This document shows positions 45,680 to 57,132 of a stretch of 64,000 nucleotides of DNA, piece after piece. The notes beneath the pieces were generated by a model. The model saw only the letters and a program-made list of their open reading frames with translations. It did no database searches and had not been told where the DNA came from. The stretch comes from Aureibacillus halotolerans. Lineage in GTDB: Bacteria; Bacillota; Bacilli; Bacillales; DSM-28697. The DNA lies in NCBI RefSeq assembly GCF_004363045.1, contig NZ_SNYJ01000007.1:1-64000 (forward strand), in the 5' to 3' direction. Both the position numbers and the translations under genes were made by a program. How positions within the stretch are numbered: position 1 is the first letter of the stretch; each line of letters starts with the position of its first letter.

Positions 45680-47374
45680 ATGAAACAATCGCAAACTTAC
45701 ATACCAACGTTACGTGATGTACCGGCAGATGCTGATGCCAGAAGCCACCAATTGCTTCTCAGAGCGGGTTATATCCGTCAGAATGCAGCCGGCATCTATT
45801 CGTTTTTGCCTTTAGGTTTTCGTGTGCTTGAACGGGTGAAGCAAATTATTAAAGAAGAAATGGAAGCTGCCGGCCTTGCAGAGGTGTTGATGCCTGCCAT
45901 GCAGCTATCCGATCTTTGGAAGGAATCGGGACGCTGGAGTGTGTACGGACCTGAGCTGATGCGTTTGGAGGATCGAAATGGTCGTGAGTTTGCCCTTGGC
46001 GCCACGCATGAGGAAATGATTACGTCGCTTTTGCGGGATGAGGTCAACTCGTATAAGCAACTTCCTCTAGGGATGTTCCAAATTCAAACAAAATATAGAG
46101 ATGAACTTCGCCCTCGTTTTGGATTGCTTCGTGGACGCGAGTTCCTGATGAAGGATGCCTACACGTTTCACGCCACAGAGGAATCATTGGATGAAGCGTA
46201 CGACACTTTGTTTGCTGCTTATGAACGAATTTGTCAACGATGCGGTTTGAATTATCGAGCAGTCCTTGCGGATTCTGGTGCGATCGGTGGAACAGACAAC
46301 CATGAATTTATGGCTCTTGCAGACATCGGTGAGGATACCATTGCCTATTCAGACGAATCCAATTATGCAGCGAATATTGAGATGGCCACGTTCGCTGTTC
46401 CGCCAGTCAACGCGTTACCTGATCCAAAGCCGTTACAAGAGATTGAAACACCAGATCAAAAAACAATCAAGGACATTGCTGCATTTCTCAATAAGCCTGA
46501 ACAGGAATGCATCAAAACCTTATTGCTCCGCGCAGATGAGGATTATATCCTCGCTCTGCTCCGTGGTGATCATGAATTGAATGAGGTCAAGCTCGCTGCC
46601 TTTTTAGGCGTTCCCTCTTTGGAATTTGCTACGGCAGAGGAAACGGTTTCTCTTATGGGCGCCTCGCACGGTTCCTTAGGGCCGATTGGCGTTTCATCAG
46701 ATGTACGCATTGTTGCAGATCATGCTGTAGCCGCGCTTTCTGATGCCAATTGCGGCGCCAATAAAGACGGCTGGCATTATACAGGTGTTCATGCAGGGCG
46801 CGATATTGCCCCAGCTGGTGACGCAATATATACAGACATTCGCAATGTGGTTGAGGGCGATCTTTCGCCAGACGGAAAAGGGACAATTCGTTTTGCTCGT
46901 GGCATTGAAGTCGGGCATGTATTTAAGCTAGGAACGAAGTACAGCACCGCAATGAATGCCACGATTCTTGACCAAAACGGGAAAAGCATTCCCGTGATCA
47001 TGGGCTGCTATGGCATCGGTGTTTCAAGATTAATGGCTGCGATTGCTGAACAATCAAATGTTGAACAAGGGCTCCTTTGGCCAGAAAATGTCGCGCCGTT
47101 CGCGGTCCATTTGCTTGTCATGAATGTAAAGGACGCTGACCAAGTCAAATTGGGCGATGAGATTTACGAAACGTTGACAAAGCAAGGCATTGCCGTACTG
47201 TATGATGATCGAAAAGAACGTGCAGGCGTGAAATTTGCTGATGCTGATTTGATCGGCATTCAACAGCGAATCATCGTTGGTAAACAAGCAGTTGAACGTA
47301 ACGTCGAGATGAGTGTCGCCCATGCAGAAAAGGTGGTAGTGGCCGTCGACGATATCGAAAGCAAGCTCCAATAA
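45680..47374 (+). CDS. proS: prolyl-tRNA synthetase
   Basis: ProS charges tRNA-Pro. I chose the ATG at 45680 with AGAGGTG 6 bases upstream, which gives 564 residues, as in B. subtilis; an in-frame GTG lies at 45671. Class II motifs: [20 protein letters not shown], motif 2 region [19 protein letters not shown] with LMKDAYTFH, and motif 3 [18 protein letters not shown]. An editing (INS) domain spans about 225-405 (bacterial-type enzyme). I see no T-box in the short upstream gap. Confidence 0.97.
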   Translation: MKQSQTYIPTLRDVPADADARSHQLLLRAGYIRQNAAGIYSFLPLGFRVLERVKQIIKEEMEAAGLAEVLMPAMQLSDLWKESGRWSVYGPELMRLEDRNGREFALGATHEEMITSLLRDEVNSYKQLPLGMFQIQTKYRDELRPRFGLLRGREFLMKDAYTFHATEESLDEAYDTLFAAYERICQRCGLNYRAVLADSGAIGGTDNHEFMALADIGEDTIAYSDESNYAANIEMATFAVPPVNALPDPKPLQEIETPDQKTIKDIAAFLNKPEQECIKTLLLRADEDYILALLRGDHELNEVKLAAFLGVPSLEFATAEETVSLMGASHGSLGPIGVSSDVRIVADHAVAALSDANCGANKDGWHYTGVHAGRDIAPAGDAIYTDIRNVVEGDLSPDGKGTIRFARGIEVGHVFKLGTKYSTAMNATILDQNGKSIPVIMGCYGIGVSRLMAAIAEQSNVEQGLLWPENVAPFAVHLLVMNVKDADQVKLGDEIYETLTKQGIAVLYDDRKERAGVKFADADLIGIQQRIIVGKQAVERNVEMSVAHAEKVVVAVDDIESKLQ

Positions 47375-47382
47375 TCATCTAC

Positions 47383-47455
47383 GGAACTGTCTTTTCTGAG
47401 CATGCATTCGTGTCTTTCGAATGGTGCACTTCAGAAAAGACAGTCCTTTTTTCCG
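47383..47455 (+). terminator. long terminator hairpin after proS
   Basis: GGAACTGTCTTTTCTGA pairs with TCAGAAAAGACAGTCC, with 14 consecutive base pairs in the core. An inner GCATTCG/CGAATG stem fills the loop. T run follows. Confidence 0.85.
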
Positions 47456-47509
47456 CATAAGGATGTTTTTGAGCAACGTTACTCATTGGTGTAGAGAGGA
47501 GTGGTGACG

Positions 47510-50500
47510 ATGCAGGATATCGAAATCAGGGAAGAACGATTTTCAATGCTTTTAACACAAATCGGCATGCCAGAAGAAGAGAAACAGAGGCTGACAGGCG
47601 GTCGCATTCAAAAACTCACTGTGCATCAAGAAAGCAAACAATGGCATTTTGACTTTTGGCTTCCGGTTTGTATGCCAAGCACTACATACAGAGAACTACG
47701 GACACGATTGGATCATGCGTTTTCGGCAATCGCTACAATTGATGTTAGCCTTACAATTGATGAAGCGTATGAACTTAAAGGAGAAGAGTTTATCTCTTAC
47801 TGGTCGGTCATGTCAGAATGGATGGCGAAGGAAGTGCCTGGGTTGGCCTCAAGGCTGCAAAGCGAGCCCTCATTTAAAGAGGCCACAATGTGGATAACAA
47901 CGGCAAATAATGCAGAAACAGAGCTTATGAACCGAAAGCTTAAGGCCTTTGGTGATGGACTTTGCAAAAAACTTGGGTTTCAATCGTTTTCAATTGCATT
48001 TCAAGCATCCGAAACGGAGGAAGATTTTCAAAAGTTTGTTTCGGCTCGTAAGGAAGAGGATGAAACAAAAGCACGAAAAGCCTTAGAAGATAAAGGAAAA
48101 AAAGAACAACAAGCAGGCTCAGATGTCAAGAAGGGGCCATTGGTTATCGGCTATCCGATCAAGGAGGAGCCTGTCCAGCTTCAAAGCATTCAAGAGGAAG
48201 AACGTCGTATCGTTACGCAAGGGTATATATTCGATGCCGAAACGAAGGAATTGCGAAGCGGAAGAACACTGCTGACCTTTAAAATCACAGACTATACGGA
48301 TTCCATCCTCGTAAAAATGTTTTCTCGTGACAAAGAAGATGTTCCTCAACTGCAGCATGTGAAAAAGGGAATGTGGGTAAAGGTGCGAGGTGGCGTTCAG
48401 GATGATACGTACGTTCGTGACCTTGTGATGATTGCCAATGACATTAATGAGATCCAGCCATTAATTGAACGCCATGATACGTATGATGAAGAGAATACAC
48501 GAGTAGAGCTCCACCTTCATACGCCAATGAGTCAGATGGATGCTGTGAGTTCAATTGATGAACTTGTTAAACAGGCGGCAGCTTGGGGGCACCCAGCCAT
48601 TGCTGTAACGGACCACGCGGTAGCTCAATCGTTTCCAGATGCGTATGCGGCCTCCAAAAAATATGGTGTGAAGATGATGTATGGGCTTGAAGCCAATGTG
48701 GTTGATGATGGTGTGCCAATTGCATACAACCCAGCGCCACGCGTCTTAAAAGACGACACTTTTGTCGTCTTTGATGTCGAAACAACCGGTCTTTCTGCCA
48801 ATTACGATAAGATTATCGAGTTAGCGGCAGTGAGAGTGAAGGATGGTGGGATTGTCGATCGCTTTGAAGCCTTTGCAAATCCACATCATCCCTTATCGGC
48901 TACAACGATCGATTTAACAGGCATCACAGATGAAATGGTGGCAAACGCCCCAGAGATTGATCAAGTCATCGTCGATTTCAAACAATGGATTAAAAATGAT
49001 ATTCTCGTCGCGCATAACGCAAGTTTTGATATGGGGTTTCTAAATGCGGCTTTAAAAAAAGCTGGAGAAGAAAAAGCAGGCAACCCCGTTATCGATACGC
49101 TAGAATTGGCTCGCTTCCTTTTTCCAACGATGAAAAATCATCGTCTCAATACGCTTTGTAAAAAGTTTGACATTGATCTGACACAGCATCATAGAGCCAT
49201 TTACGATGCGGAAGCGACAGGTTATTTGTTTTGGAAGCTGTTAAAAGACGCGAACGAAAGAGACATCGTTTCTCATGACCAGCTCAATAACTATATGGGT
49301 GAGGGAAACGCTTATCAGCGCTCACGTCCATTTCATGTGACGATCCTAGCGCAAACAGAGAAGGGCTTAAAAAATCTGTTCAAGCTCATCTCCATTTCGC
49401 ACCTTGATTATTTCTATAGAGTTCCGAGAATTCCACGCTCTAAGCTTGAGGCTTATAGGGAAGGCTTATTCATTGGTTCTGCCTGTGATCGTGGTGAAGT
49501 GTTCGAAGGGATGATGCAAAAGCCTTACGAGGAAGTGAAGGACATTGCGAGCTTTTATGATTACCTCGAAGTGCAGCCGCCAGCAAATTACGGACATCTG
49601 CTTGAAAAAGAGCTTGTGCAGGATGAATTGAAGCTGCGTGAAATTCTTAAAAACATTGTAGCGCTAGGAGCTGAGCTGGAGTTGCCTGTTGTTGCAACGG
49701 GTAACGTGCATTATCTTGCTCCCCATGACAAGCTCTACAGGCAAATCTTGATTCATTCTCAAGGTGGAGCAAATCCATTAAATAAACAAACGTTGCCGGA
49801 TGTGCATTTTCGCACAACAGACGAAATGATGGAGGCTTTTTCCTTTTTGCCAACAGACGTCCGCGAGCAAATTGTTATTCATGCGCCAAGAGCGCTTGCC
49901 AATTGCATTGAAGAAATTAAGCCGATCAAGGACGATCTTTATACACCACGGATTGAAGGCGCAGATGACGAAGTACGTTCAATGAGCTATGACCGCGCTA
50001 GGGCCATTTACGGGGAGCAATTGCCTGAGCTCGTCGAAGCTAGAATTGAAAAAGAATTAAAAAGCATCATAGGACATGGGTTTTCGGTTATTTATTTAAT
50101 TTCACATAAGCTTGTTAAAAAATCGCTTGATGATGGCTACCTCGTTGGCTCAAGGGGGTCCGTTGGTTCGTCCTTTGTTGCGACAATGACGGAAATTACC
50201 GAGGTTAATCCCCTTCCGCCACATTACGTATGTCCAAGCTGTCAGCAGTCAGAGTTTTTTACAGATGGTTCTGTAGGCTCAGGGTTTGATTTGGTCGATA
50301 AAAACTGTCCTTCGTGCGATGTCGCCATGCTAAAGGACGGGCACGATATCCCGTTTGAAACCTTCCTTGGCTTTAAAGGTGACAAGGTACCTGATATCGA
50401 TTTGAATTTCTCGGGAGAGTATCAGCCACGAGCTCATAACTATACGAAAGAACTGTTTGGGGATGACAATGTCTTTCGGGCAGGGACGATCGGTACGGTC

Positions 50501-51811
50501 GCTGAAAAAACCGCTTATGGATATTCTAAAGGCTTTGCCGGCGATTTTGAACTTCAGCTGAGAGGGGCAGAGATTGATCGGCTTGTGAGTGGTTGTACGG
50601 GCGTAAAGCGGACGACCGGGCAGCATCCAGGTGGCATTATCGTTGTGCCAGACTATATGGACATTTATGATTTCACACCAGTGCAATTTCCTGCCGACGA
50701 TAGAGAATCCGCCTGGAAGACAACTCATTTCGATTTCCATTCAATTCACGACAACTTGTTGAAATTGGACATTCTTGGGCACGACGATCCGACAGTCATT
50801 CGTATGCTTCAGGACTTAAGTGGAATGGATCCGAAAACGATTCCTACAGACGACGCAGAAGTGATGAAAATCTTTTCAGGCACAGAATCACTCGGTGTGA
50901 CAGCAGACCAGATCAAATGCAAGACGGGGACGCTTGGCATACCAGAGTTTGGTACGCGATTTGTGCGCCAGATGCTTGAAGAAACAAAGCCAACCACCTT
51001 CTCAGAGCTCGTGCAAATATCCGGTCTTTCTCATGGCACCGATGTGTGGCTAAACAATGCCAATGAATTAATTTACAATGGCACGTGTGAGTTGTCCGAT
51101 GTCATCGGCTGCCGGGATGATATTATGGTGTACTTGATGCACAAAGGCCTTGAGCCATCACTTGCGTTTAAAATTATGGAGTTTGTTCGGAAAGGCAAAG
51201 GACTGCAGGAGGAATGGATTGAAGCCATGAAATCCTACAACGTACCGGACTGGTATATCGACTCCTGTCAAAAAATCAAATATATGTTCCCGAAGGCCCA
51301 TGCAGCGGCCTATGTGTTAATGGCGGTCCGCATTGCTTATTTCAAAGTCCATCATCCGATTTTGTTTTATGCAGCCTATTTTACGGTGCGCGCGGATGAT
51401 TTTGAAATTGATGCGATGCGGAAGGGCTCTAATGCCATTCAAAAACGACTTGATGACATTCACGCTAAAGGCTTTGATGCCGCACCGAAAGAAAAAGCAC
51501 TATACACAGTGTTGGAAATTGCGCTTGAAATGTGTGAGCGTAAGTTCTCCTTTTTGCCAGTGGACTTATATCAATCAAGTGCAACTGAATTTATCGTTAA
51601 AGGCGACCAGCTCTTACCACCTTTTAACGCACTGCCAGGACTCGGAACAAATGCGGCCTTGAGTATCGTTGCGGCTCGCGAGCATGGTGAGTTCCTTTCG
51701 AAAGAGGATTTACAAAAGCGCAGTAAAATATCAAAAACTGTCATTGAGTTTTTAGATCAGCAAGGATGTTTGGAAGGTTTGCCTGATCAAAACCAGCTGT
51801 CGCTTTTTTAA
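47510..51811 (+). CDS. polC: DNA polymerase III alpha subunit, PolC type
   Basis: PolC is the replicative polymerase of low-GC Gram-positives. I chose the ATG at 47510 with AGAGGAG 7 bases upstream (1433 residues). Order of domains: N-terminal domain, OB fold (about 225-325), PHP domain ([15 protein letters not shown], about 332), DEDDh proofreading exonuclease inserted in PHP ([20 protein letters not shown], about 421), and a zinc site ([15 protein letters not shown], about 907). The polymerase palm has [12 protein letters not shown] (about 962). The C-terminal duplex-binding part ends NQLSLF, a clamp-binding type end. Confidence 0.98.
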   Translation: MQDIEIREERFSMLLTQIGMPEEEKQRLTGGRIQKLTVHQESKQWHFDFWLPVCMPSTTYRELRTRLDHAFSAIATIDVSLTIDEAYELKGEEFISYWSVMSEWMAKEVPGLASRLQSEPSFKEATMWITTANNAETELMNRKLKAFGDGLCKKLGFQSFSIAFQASETEEDFQKFVSARKEEDETKARKALEDKGKKEQQAGSDVKKGPLVIGYPIKEEPVQLQSIQEEERRIVTQGYIFDAETKELRSGRTLLTFKITDYTDSILVKMFSRDKEDVPQLQHVKKGMWVKVRGGVQDDTYVRDLVMIANDINEIQPLIERHDTYDEENTRVELHLHTPMSQMDAVSSIDELVKQAAAWGHPAIAVTDHAVAQSFPDAYAASKKYGVKMMYGLEANVVDDGVPIAYNPAPRVLKDDTFVVFDVETTGLSANYDKIIELAAVRVKDGGIVDRFEAFANPHHPLSATTIDLTGITDEMVANAPEIDQVIVDFKQWIKNDILVAHNASFDMGFLNAALKKAGEEKAGNPVIDTLELARFLFPTMKNHRLNTLCKKFDIDLTQHHRAIYDAEATGYLFWKLLKDANERDIVSHDQLNNYMGEGNAYQRSRPFHVTILAQTEKGLKNLFKLISISHLDYFYRVPRIPRSKLEAYREGLFIGSACDRGEVFEGMMQKPYEEVKDIASFYDYLEVQPPANYGHLLEKELVQDELKLREILKNIVALGAELELPVVATGNVHYLAPHDKLYRQILIHSQGGANPLNKQTLPDVHFRTTDEMMEAFSFLPTDVREQIVIHAPRALANCIEEIKPIKDDLYTPRIEGADDEVRSMSYDRARAIYGEQLPELVEARIEKELKSIIGHGFSVIYLISHKLVKKSLDDGYLVGSRGSVGSSFVATMTEITEVNPLPPHYVCPSCQQSEFFTDGSVGSGFDLVDKNCPSCDVAMLKDGHDIPFETFLGFKGDKVPDIDLNFSGEYQPRAHNYTKELFGDDNVFRAGTIGTVAEKTAYGYSKGFAGDFELQLRGAEIDRLVSGCTGVKRTTGQHPGGIIVVPDYMDIYDFTPVQFPADDRESAWKTTHFDFHSIHDNLLKLDILGHDDPTVIRMLQDLSGMDPKTIPTDDAEVMKIFSGTESLGVTADQIKCKTGTLGIPEFGTRFVRQMLEETKPTTFSELVQISGLSHGTDVWLNNANELIYNGTCELSDVIGCRDDIMVYLMHKGLEPSLAFKIMEFVRKGKGLQEEWIEAMKSYNVPDWYIDSCQKIKYMFPKAHAAAYVLMAVRIAYFKVHHPILFYAAYFTVRADDFEIDAMRKGSNAIQKRLDDIHAKGFDAAPKEKALYTVLEIALEMCERKFSFLPVDLYQSSATEFIVKGDQLLPPFNALPGLGTNAALSIVAAREHGEFLSKEDLQKRSKISKTVIEFLDQQGCLEGLPDQNQLSLF

Positions 51812-51845
51812 CCGCATTGCCTGAACGCTAGAGAGTGTAGCTCTC

Positions 51846-51874
51846 TTGCATGAGGGAGTGGGTTATGATATAGT
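51846..51874 (+). promoter_or_regulatory. possible promoter of the rimP-nusA-infB operon
   Basis: TTGCAT (51846-51851) and TATAGT (51869-51874, 5 of 6) are 17 bases apart. It lies before the terminator-like hairpin at 51908-51938, so a transcript from here would carry that hairpin in its leader. Confidence 0.4.
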
Positions 51875-51907
51875 TTTCTTGGTAAGACTATGAATAAGTG
51901 GAATCTA

Positions 51908-51938
51908 AAAGAGTGGGTGCTCCCCACTCTTTCGTTTT
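51908..51938 (+). terminator. terminator or attenuator after polC, ahead of rimP
   Basis: AAAGAGTGGG pairs with CCCACTCTTT over 10 bp with a five-base loop, then CGTTTTA. It may end polC, or act as an attenuator in the rimP leader. Confidence 0.65.
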
Positions 51939-51982
51939 ACCTTGTGTACGTATTACGTATCGTGAACGACTGTTGCCTTGTT

Positions 51983-52004
51983 CCCTGCTTTTACAAAAGC
52001 AGGG
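51983..52004 (+). promoter_or_regulatory. perfect hairpin in the rimP leader
   Basis: CCCTGCTTTT pairs with AAAAGCAGGG over 10 bp with a two-base loop, followed by GATTTTC, too weak a T run for a sure terminator. It lies about 80 bases before rimP. Confidence 0.45.
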
Positions 52005-52082
52005 GATTTTCATGGTAAGGTCCTGCAATGCCCTGCCAATTGGCGAGTCTGCCATTGTGCCCTCGAAAAGGAGGAACCAAAA

Positions 52083-52556
52083 ATGAGTAAAAAAAGCATT
52101 ACAGAACTAACCGAAGAACAAGCCTTACCTATTTTAAAGGAAATGGGACTAGAGCTTGTTGATACAGAGTTTATTAAAGAGGGTAAACATTGGTATCTAC
52201 GGGTATACATTGACCGTGAGGGAGGCGTTGATATTGAAGATTGCAGCAATGTCAATGAACGCCTAAGCGCACAGCTTGATGAGCTTGATCCGGTCAATGT
52301 CCCTTACTTTTTGGATGTGTCCTCTCCAGGGGCAGAACGGCCACTGAAAAAGGAGCAGGATTATATCGGTGCATTAGGCTCTCAAGTGCATATAAAAACA
52401 TACGAACCTATTGCTGGACAGAAGGCGTTTGAAGGCCGTCTTGAAAGCTATAATTCGGAGCAGTTAACTCTCATTTACATGGAAAAAACAAGAGAGATAA
52501 CAGTGGAGATACCAACAAATAAAGTCGCCAAAGCAAGATTGGCTGTGACATTTTAA
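52083..52556 (+). CDS. rimP: ribosome maturation factor RimP
   Basis: RimP is needed for 30S subunit maturation. I chose the ATG at 52083 with GGAGGA upstream; the open frame further upstream is the leader. The 157-residue protein has the family parts GLELVDTEFIKEGKHWYLRV and DCSNVNERLSAQLDELDPV, then YFLDVSSPGAERPLKKEQDY. nusA follows after 19 bases, as in nearly all bacteria. Confidence 0.95.
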   Translation: MSKKSITELTEEQALPILKEMGLELVDTEFIKEGKHWYLRVYIDREGGVDIEDCSNVNERLSAQLDELDPVNVPYFLDVSSPGAERPLKKEQDYIGALGSQVHIKTYEPIAGQKAFEGRLESYNSEQLTLIYMEKTREITVEIPTNKVAKARLAVTF

Positions 52557-52575
52557 AAAGGGGGAAAAAACCATT

Positions 52576-53700
52576 ATGTCGAGCGAACTGTTGGATGCAT
52601 TGACAGTGCTTGAAAAGGAGAAGGGCATCAGCAAGGATATCTTGCTCGAGGCGATTGAGGCCGCGCTTATTTCTGCCTACAAACGAAATTTTAATCAAGC
52701 GCAAAATGTTCGAGTGGACCTCAATGAACAAAACGGCTCGATGAAGGTGTTCGCCCGCAAAGACATTGTTCAAGAAGTAACGGATACACGTTTAGAAATG
52801 ACTGTCGAACAGGCTCGAAGCATATCGCCACAATACGAAGAAGGCGATGTGATTGAAATCGAGGTTACGCCTAAGGACTTTGGGCGTATTGCTGCTCAAA
52901 CTGCAAAGCAGGTTGTCACGCAACGTGTTCGTGAAGCGGAACGAGGCGTCATCTTTAATGAGTTTATTGACCGCGAAGAGGATATCATGACAGGCATTGT
53001 CCAGCGTAAGGACACTCGATTTGTCTATGTGAATCTTGGAAAGGTCGAGGCCCTACTCGCACCTAGCGAGCAGATGCTAACCGAAAACTACCAGCCTCAC
53101 GATCGTGTGAAGGTGTTCATAACGAAGGTAGAAAAAACGACAAAGGGCCCGCAAATCTTTGTCTCTCGTACACATCCTGGGTTGCTTAAGCGTTTGTTTG
53201 AGCTTGAAGTTCCTGAAATCTATGATGGCACGGTTGAAATTAAGTCGGTATCACGAGAAGCAGGAGATCGCTCGAAAATTTCTGTCCACGCTGAGGACAA
53301 AGATATTGATCCAGTAGGCTCTTGTGTTGGACAAAAGGGACAACGTGTTCAAGCGGTCGTGAATGAGTTGAAAGGGGAAAAGATTGACATTGTCTGTTGG
53401 TCAGATGACCCTGTCATTTATGTCGCTAATGCGTTAAGCCCCTCCAATGTGCTCAAAGTGATTGTCAATGAGGAAGACAAGGCAACAACAGTGATCGTTC
53501 CGGACTATCAGTTGTCGTTAGCGATCGGTAAAAGAGGGCAAAATGCCAGACTTGCAGCGAAACTTACTGGCTGGAAAATTGATATTAAAAGTGAAACTGA
53601 TGCTCGTGAGGCAGGGCTTCTTACGGATGATGAGCCTTTGCTAACAGAGACATTAGGAGATCAGCAGTCGTCAAGCTTTGGCGGCCAAATTTTGGAGTAG
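52576..53700 (+). CDS. nusA: transcription factor NusA
   Basis: NusA controls pausing and termination of RNA polymerase. The 374-residue protein has the N-terminal polymerase-binding domain (1-125), an S1 domain (about 135-200, [16 protein letters not shown]), and two KH domains ([20 protein letters not shown] and [20 protein letters not shown]). No C-terminal acidic repeats, as in other Bacillaceae. GGGGGAA precedes the ATG. Confidence 0.97.
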   Translation: MSSELLDALTVLEKEKGISKDILLEAIEAALISAYKRNFNQAQNVRVDLNEQNGSMKVFARKDIVQEVTDTRLEMTVEQARSISPQYEEGDVIEIEVTPKDFGRIAAQTAKQVVTQRVREAERGVIFNEFIDREEDIMTGIVQRKDTRFVYVNLGKVEALLAPSEQMLTENYQPHDRVKVFITKVEKTTKGPQIFVSRTHPGLLKRLFELEVPEIYDGTVEIKSVSREAGDRSKISVHAEDKDIDPVGSCVGQKGQRVQAVVNELKGEKIDIVCWSDDPVIYVANALSPSNVLKVIVNEEDKATTVIVPDYQLSLAIGKRGQNARLAAKLTGWKIDIKSETDAREAGLLTDDEPLLTETLGDQQSSSFGGQILE

Positions 53701-53719
53701 CTTTTAGGAGGTAACGGGC

Positions 53720-53983
53720 ATGAAAAAGGCAAAAATACCGATGAGAAAATGCATCGCTACACAAACGCTCGTTCCTAAGAAGGAACTCGTACGGATTGTT
53801 AGAACTCCTGAAGGCGATATCTTCATTGATGACACAGGAAAAAAATCTGGACGTGGTGCCTATCTTAAGCTCGACGAAGAAGCAATCCTAAAAGCGAAAA
53901 AAAAGCATATGCTCTCCAATCACTTAAAAGCAGACGTGCCTGATTCAATTTACGATGCACTTCTAGAAAGAGTGCGACTATGA
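53720..53983 (+). CDS. rnpM: RNase P modulator RnpM (YlxR)
   Basis: A YlxR-family RNA-binding protein of 87 residues. MRKCIATQTLVPKKELVRIV and GRGAYLKLDEEAILKAKKK carry the family signature. In B. subtilis YlxR has been described as a modulator of RNase P. GGAGGT precedes the ATG. The stop overlaps the ylxQ start. Confidence 0.92.
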   Translation: MKKAKIPMRKCIATQTLVPKKELVRIVRTPEGDIFIDDTGKKSGRGAYLKLDEEAILKAKKKHMLSNHLKADVPDSIYDALLERVRL

Positions 53984-54285
53984 ATCAAAAGATCTTGAAT
54001 CTACTTGGCCTTTCTTATCGAGCGCGGAAATGCACCATTGGAGAGGAAGCAGTGCTGCAAGAAATAAAAAACCGCAAAGCGAAGCTCGTTTTGCTTTCTC
54101 TTGATACATCTGAAGGAACTCGGAAAAGAATTGAAGACAAGTGCACGCATTATAGCGTTCCGATTCGTTATGCTGAAGACCGTTATCAACTTGGCCACGC
54201 ATTTGGCAAGCATGAGCGAGTCGTTGCAGCAATCATCGAAACAGGATTCGCAAACAAGATCATCCGTATGTTCGATGAAAACTAG
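53980..54285 (+). CDS. ylxQ: YlxQ, L7Ae-family ribosomal protein-like
   Basis: A 101-residue protein with the L7Ae/L30e fold: [20 protein letters not shown], then [20 protein letters not shown]. Such proteins bind kink-turn RNA in other members; the target of YlxQ is not settled. It overlaps rnpM by four bases and is followed by infB, the standard order. Confidence 0.92.
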   Translation: MNQKILNLLGLSYRARKCTIGEEAVLQEIKNRKAKLVLLSLDTSEGTRKRIEDKCTHYSVPIRYAEDRYQLGHAFGKHERVVAAIIETGFANKIIRMFDEN

Positions 54286-54298
54286 CGGAGGTGAATCG

Positions 54299-56518
54299 AT
54301 GAGTAAAACCCGTGTTTACGAATATGCCAAAAAACACAATATGTCAAGCAAGCAAGTCATCGAGAAGTTAAAGTCATTAAATGTGGAGGTGGCCAACCAT
54401 ATGTCCACACTAGATGAGTCAGTGGTTTCCCAATTGGAAAAGCAAAACGAACCGAAAAAAGAAGCAGCAAAGAAAGTAGAGAAATCTACATCGGCTCGCC
54501 CGGCAAAAGACAACAACAAGAACCAGTCTACAACGAAAAAACCGGGTCAACGTCCGAATCAAAACAGCAGCAATACCAACAACAGCAATAATAAAAACAA
54601 CGCAAATAAGCGCCCTGCTGGTCAAGGAACAAACTTCCAGCCGAAAAAAAACCATAACCCTAATCAAAACCGTAATCGCACGAACCAAGGCAATAAAAAT
54701 CGCCCGAACAACCAGCAGCAACGTAATCAGCAGCCAGCACAACAACCTGCTAAGCCTAAAGAGCCAGAAAATAAGGTCATCAAGTACTCCGGTTCCTTAA
54801 CCGTCGGGCAATTGGCTGAAAAAATGAAAAAAGAACCTGCTGAGCTTATTAAACAACTGATGCAATTGGGCGTTATGGCGACGATTAATCAGGATGTAGA
54901 CAAAGAGTCAATTGAACTCATTGCTGAGGAAAATGGGTTTGAGGTGGAAGAAATCATTGTGATTGACACGACGGCTCTCTCCACATACGACACGGAAGAT
55001 GAAGAAAAAGATCTTTCCATTCGTCCACCAGTTGTGACGATTATGGGACACGTTGACCATGGGAAAACGACTTTGTTAGATGCAATTCGAAAATCAAAAG
55101 TGACAGCGTCTGAAGCTGGAGGCATTACGCAGCATATTGGTGCTTACCAGATTGAAGAGAATGGCAAGAAAATTACCTTCCTTGACACTCCTGGACACGC
55201 AGCCTTTACAACAATGCGTGCTCGTGGTGCAAAAGTAACCGACATTACGATCCTTGTTGTTGCGGCAGACGATGGTGTTATGCCACAAACGGTTGAGGCG
55301 ATTAACCATGCGAAAGCCGCAGAGGTGCCTATTATTGTCGCCGTGAACAAAATGGATAAGCCTGGTGCAAACCCAGACCGTGTGATGCAGGAGCTTACAG
55401 AGCACGGCCTTGTTTCTGAAGCATGGGGCGGCGAAACGATCTTCGCTCAACTGTCAGCAGTACAAGGAGAAGGCATTGATGAGCTTCTTGAAATGATTCT
55501 CCTCGTTGCTGAGGTCGAAGAATTCAAGGCGAATCCAGATCGGATGGCTCAAGGTTCTGTCATTGAAGCCGAGCTTGACAAAGGGAAAGGCTCTGTTGCT
55601 ACGTTACTCGTTCAAAAGGGTACACTTAACGTCGGGGATGCGATTGTTGTTGGCAATACTTTTGGTCGTGTACGTGCGATGGTTAACGACCTCGGACGTC
55701 GAATCAAATCGGCGGGGCCATCGACGCCAGTTGAGATCACTGGGTTAAATGATGTGCCGCTTGCAGGAGATCCATTTATTGTCTTTAAAGATGAAAAAAC
55801 GGCGCGTCAGGTCGGAGAAGCGCGTGCGCAAAAACAAATTGATAAAGCGCGTAATGAAAAAACACGCGTCAGTCTTGACGATTTGTTTGAACAAATCAAG
55901 CAAGGTGAAATGAAAGAAATTAATTTGATTGTTAAAGCGGATGTACAAGGTTCAGTTGAAGCATTGGCAGCCTCTTTGCAAAAAATTGATGTGGAAGGCG
56001 TCAACATCAAGATCATCCACACAGGTGCGGGTGCCATTACAGAATCGGATATTATTTTGGCTTCTGCTTCCAATGCGATCGTCATTGGCTTTAACGTTCG
56101 TCCTGATTCGAATGCACGTAAAACAGCAGAGCAGGAAAAGGTTGATATTCGTCTACACAATGTCATTTATCGAGCGATTGAAGAAATAGAAGCTGCAATG
56201 AAAGGCATGCTTGATCCAGAGTATCAGGAAAAAGTGATCGGTCAAGCAGAGGTGCGTACAACGTTTAAAGTATCTAAAGTGGGAACCATCGCTGGAAGTT
56301 ATGTGACAGAAGGCAAAGTGACTCGTGATGCAGGCTTGCGCGTCGTACGTGACGGAGTTGTTGTCTTCGAAGGAAAAATTGACACCCTTAAACGTTTTAA
56401 GGATGATGTCAAAGAAGTCGCGACAGGTTACGAGTGTGGTATCACAATTGAAAAATTCAACGATCTTAAAGAAGGCGATATCTTTGAACTGTATATCATG
56501 GAAGAGATCGCTAGATAA
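54299..56518 (+). CDS. infB: translation initiation factor IF-2
   Basis: IF2 brings initiator tRNA to the 30S subunit and promotes subunit joining. I chose the ATG at 54299 with GCGGAGGTG upstream (739 residues). The N-domain helix [20 protein letters not shown] leads into an Asn/Gln/Lys-rich linker (about 75-155). G1 is [14 protein letters not shown] (about 250), with DTPGHAAF and [13 protein letters not shown]. Domains II-IV follow. An in-frame ATG at residue 35 has its own strong ribosome site (GGAGGTGG), so a second shorter form may be made. Confidence 0.97.
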   Translation: MSKTRVYEYAKKHNMSSKQVIEKLKSLNVEVANHMSTLDESVVSQLEKQNEPKKEAAKKVEKSTSARPAKDNNKNQSTTKKPGQRPNQNSSNTNNSNNKNNANKRPAGQGTNFQPKKNHNPNQNRNRTNQGNKNRPNNQQQRNQQPAQQPAKPKEPENKVIKYSGSLTVGQLAEKMKKEPAELIKQLMQLGVMATINQDVDKESIELIAEENGFEVEEIIVIDTTALSTYDTEDEEKDLSIRPPVVTIMGHVDHGKTTLLDAIRKSKVTASEAGGITQHIGAYQIEENGKKITFLDTPGHAAFTTMRARGAKVTDITILVVAADDGVMPQTVEAINHAKAAEVPIIVAVNKMDKPGANPDRVMQELTEHGLVSEAWGGETIFAQLSAVQGEGIDELLEMILLVAEVEEFKANPDRMAQGSVIEAELDKGKGSVATLLVQKGTLNVGDAIVVGNTFGRVRAMVNDLGRRIKSAGPSTPVEITGLNDVPLAGDPFIVFKDEKTARQVGEARAQKQIDKARNEKTRVSLDDLFEQIKQGEMKEINLIVKADVQGSVEALAASLQKIDVEGVNIKIIHTGAGAITESDIILASASNAIVIGFNVRPDSNARKTAEQEKVDIRLHNVIYRAIEEIEAAMKGMLDPEYQEKVIGQAEVRTTFKVSKVGTIAGSYVTEGKVTRDAGLRVVRDGVVVFEGKIDTLKRFKDDVKEVATGYECGITIEKFNDLKEGDIFELYIMEEIAR

Positions 56519-56578
56519 ATTTTTTTCTTGATCGCAAAAGGCTCACAACTGGTCTGAATTCTCGCTTCGCTGGCCTGT

Positions 56579-56606
56579 CCTTGTCGCAGGGATAACTGCG
56601 ACAAGG
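56579..56606. repeat. perfect hairpin in the infB-rbfA gap
   Basis: CCTTGTCGCAG and CTGCGACAAGG pair over 11 bp with loop GGATAA. No T run follows, so it is not a usual terminator. It lies where ylxP sits in B. subtilis. Confidence 0.6.
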
Positions 56607-56686
56607 GATGGGTATCTTTTAAGTATATGGCGCGGGCGAGCAAAGAGGAGCAGGGTCAATGTTTCGAAAAGTGAGGTGGATAATAC

Positions 56687-57037
56687 GTGGGAAATCTCCG
56701 CGCAAACCGAGTGGCTGAGCAAATGAAAAAAGAACTTGGTGATATTCTGGGACGAAAAATCAAGGATCCCCGAGTCGGATTCGTTACTGTGACGGATGTA
56801 GAAGTTTCAGGTGATTTACAGCTTGCAACGGTCTATATTTCGGTTCTTGGCGATGACGACAAGAAAAAGGATACGCTTCAAGGCTTACTAAAGGCAAGAG
56901 GTTTTATCCGCTCAGAAATTGGGCAGCGTATCCGCTTGCGAAAAACACCTGAGCTCACCTTTGAGTTTGATGATTCTGTAGCTTATGGAAATCGAATTGA
57001 ACACTTACTCGCTGATTTAAATCAGCGTGATCATTAA
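56687..57037 (+). CDS. rbfA: 30S ribosome-binding factor RbfA
   Basis: RbfA helps 16S rRNA 5'-end maturation and cold adaptation. The 116-residue protein starts at GTG with GAGGTGG upstream. Segments [41 protein letters not shown] and [20 protein letters not shown] are the family KH-type fold. ylxP, normally just before it, is absent. A terminator follows, 95 bases before truB. Confidence 0.96.
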   Translation: MGNLRANRVAEQMKKELGDILGRKIKDPRVGFVTVTDVEVSGDLQLATVYISVLGDDDKKKDTLQGLLKARGFIRSEIGQRIRLRKTPELTFEFDDSVAYGNRIEHLLADLNQRDH

Positions 57038-57075
57038 GAATGTAGGTCTTATAGCTTTAAAAAGCCAAGACAAAG

Positions 57076-57107
57076 ACAGGCGTAGGCAAAGGGCGCCTGT
57101 TTTTTTG
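57076..57107 (+). terminator. terminator between rbfA and truB
   Basis: ACAGGCG pairs with CGCCTGT across a loop of about 11 bases, followed by seven T. It may only partly stop transcription into truB-ribF. Confidence 0.7.
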
Positions 57108-57132
57108 ATGATAATTAAAGGGGGCCATTGCT

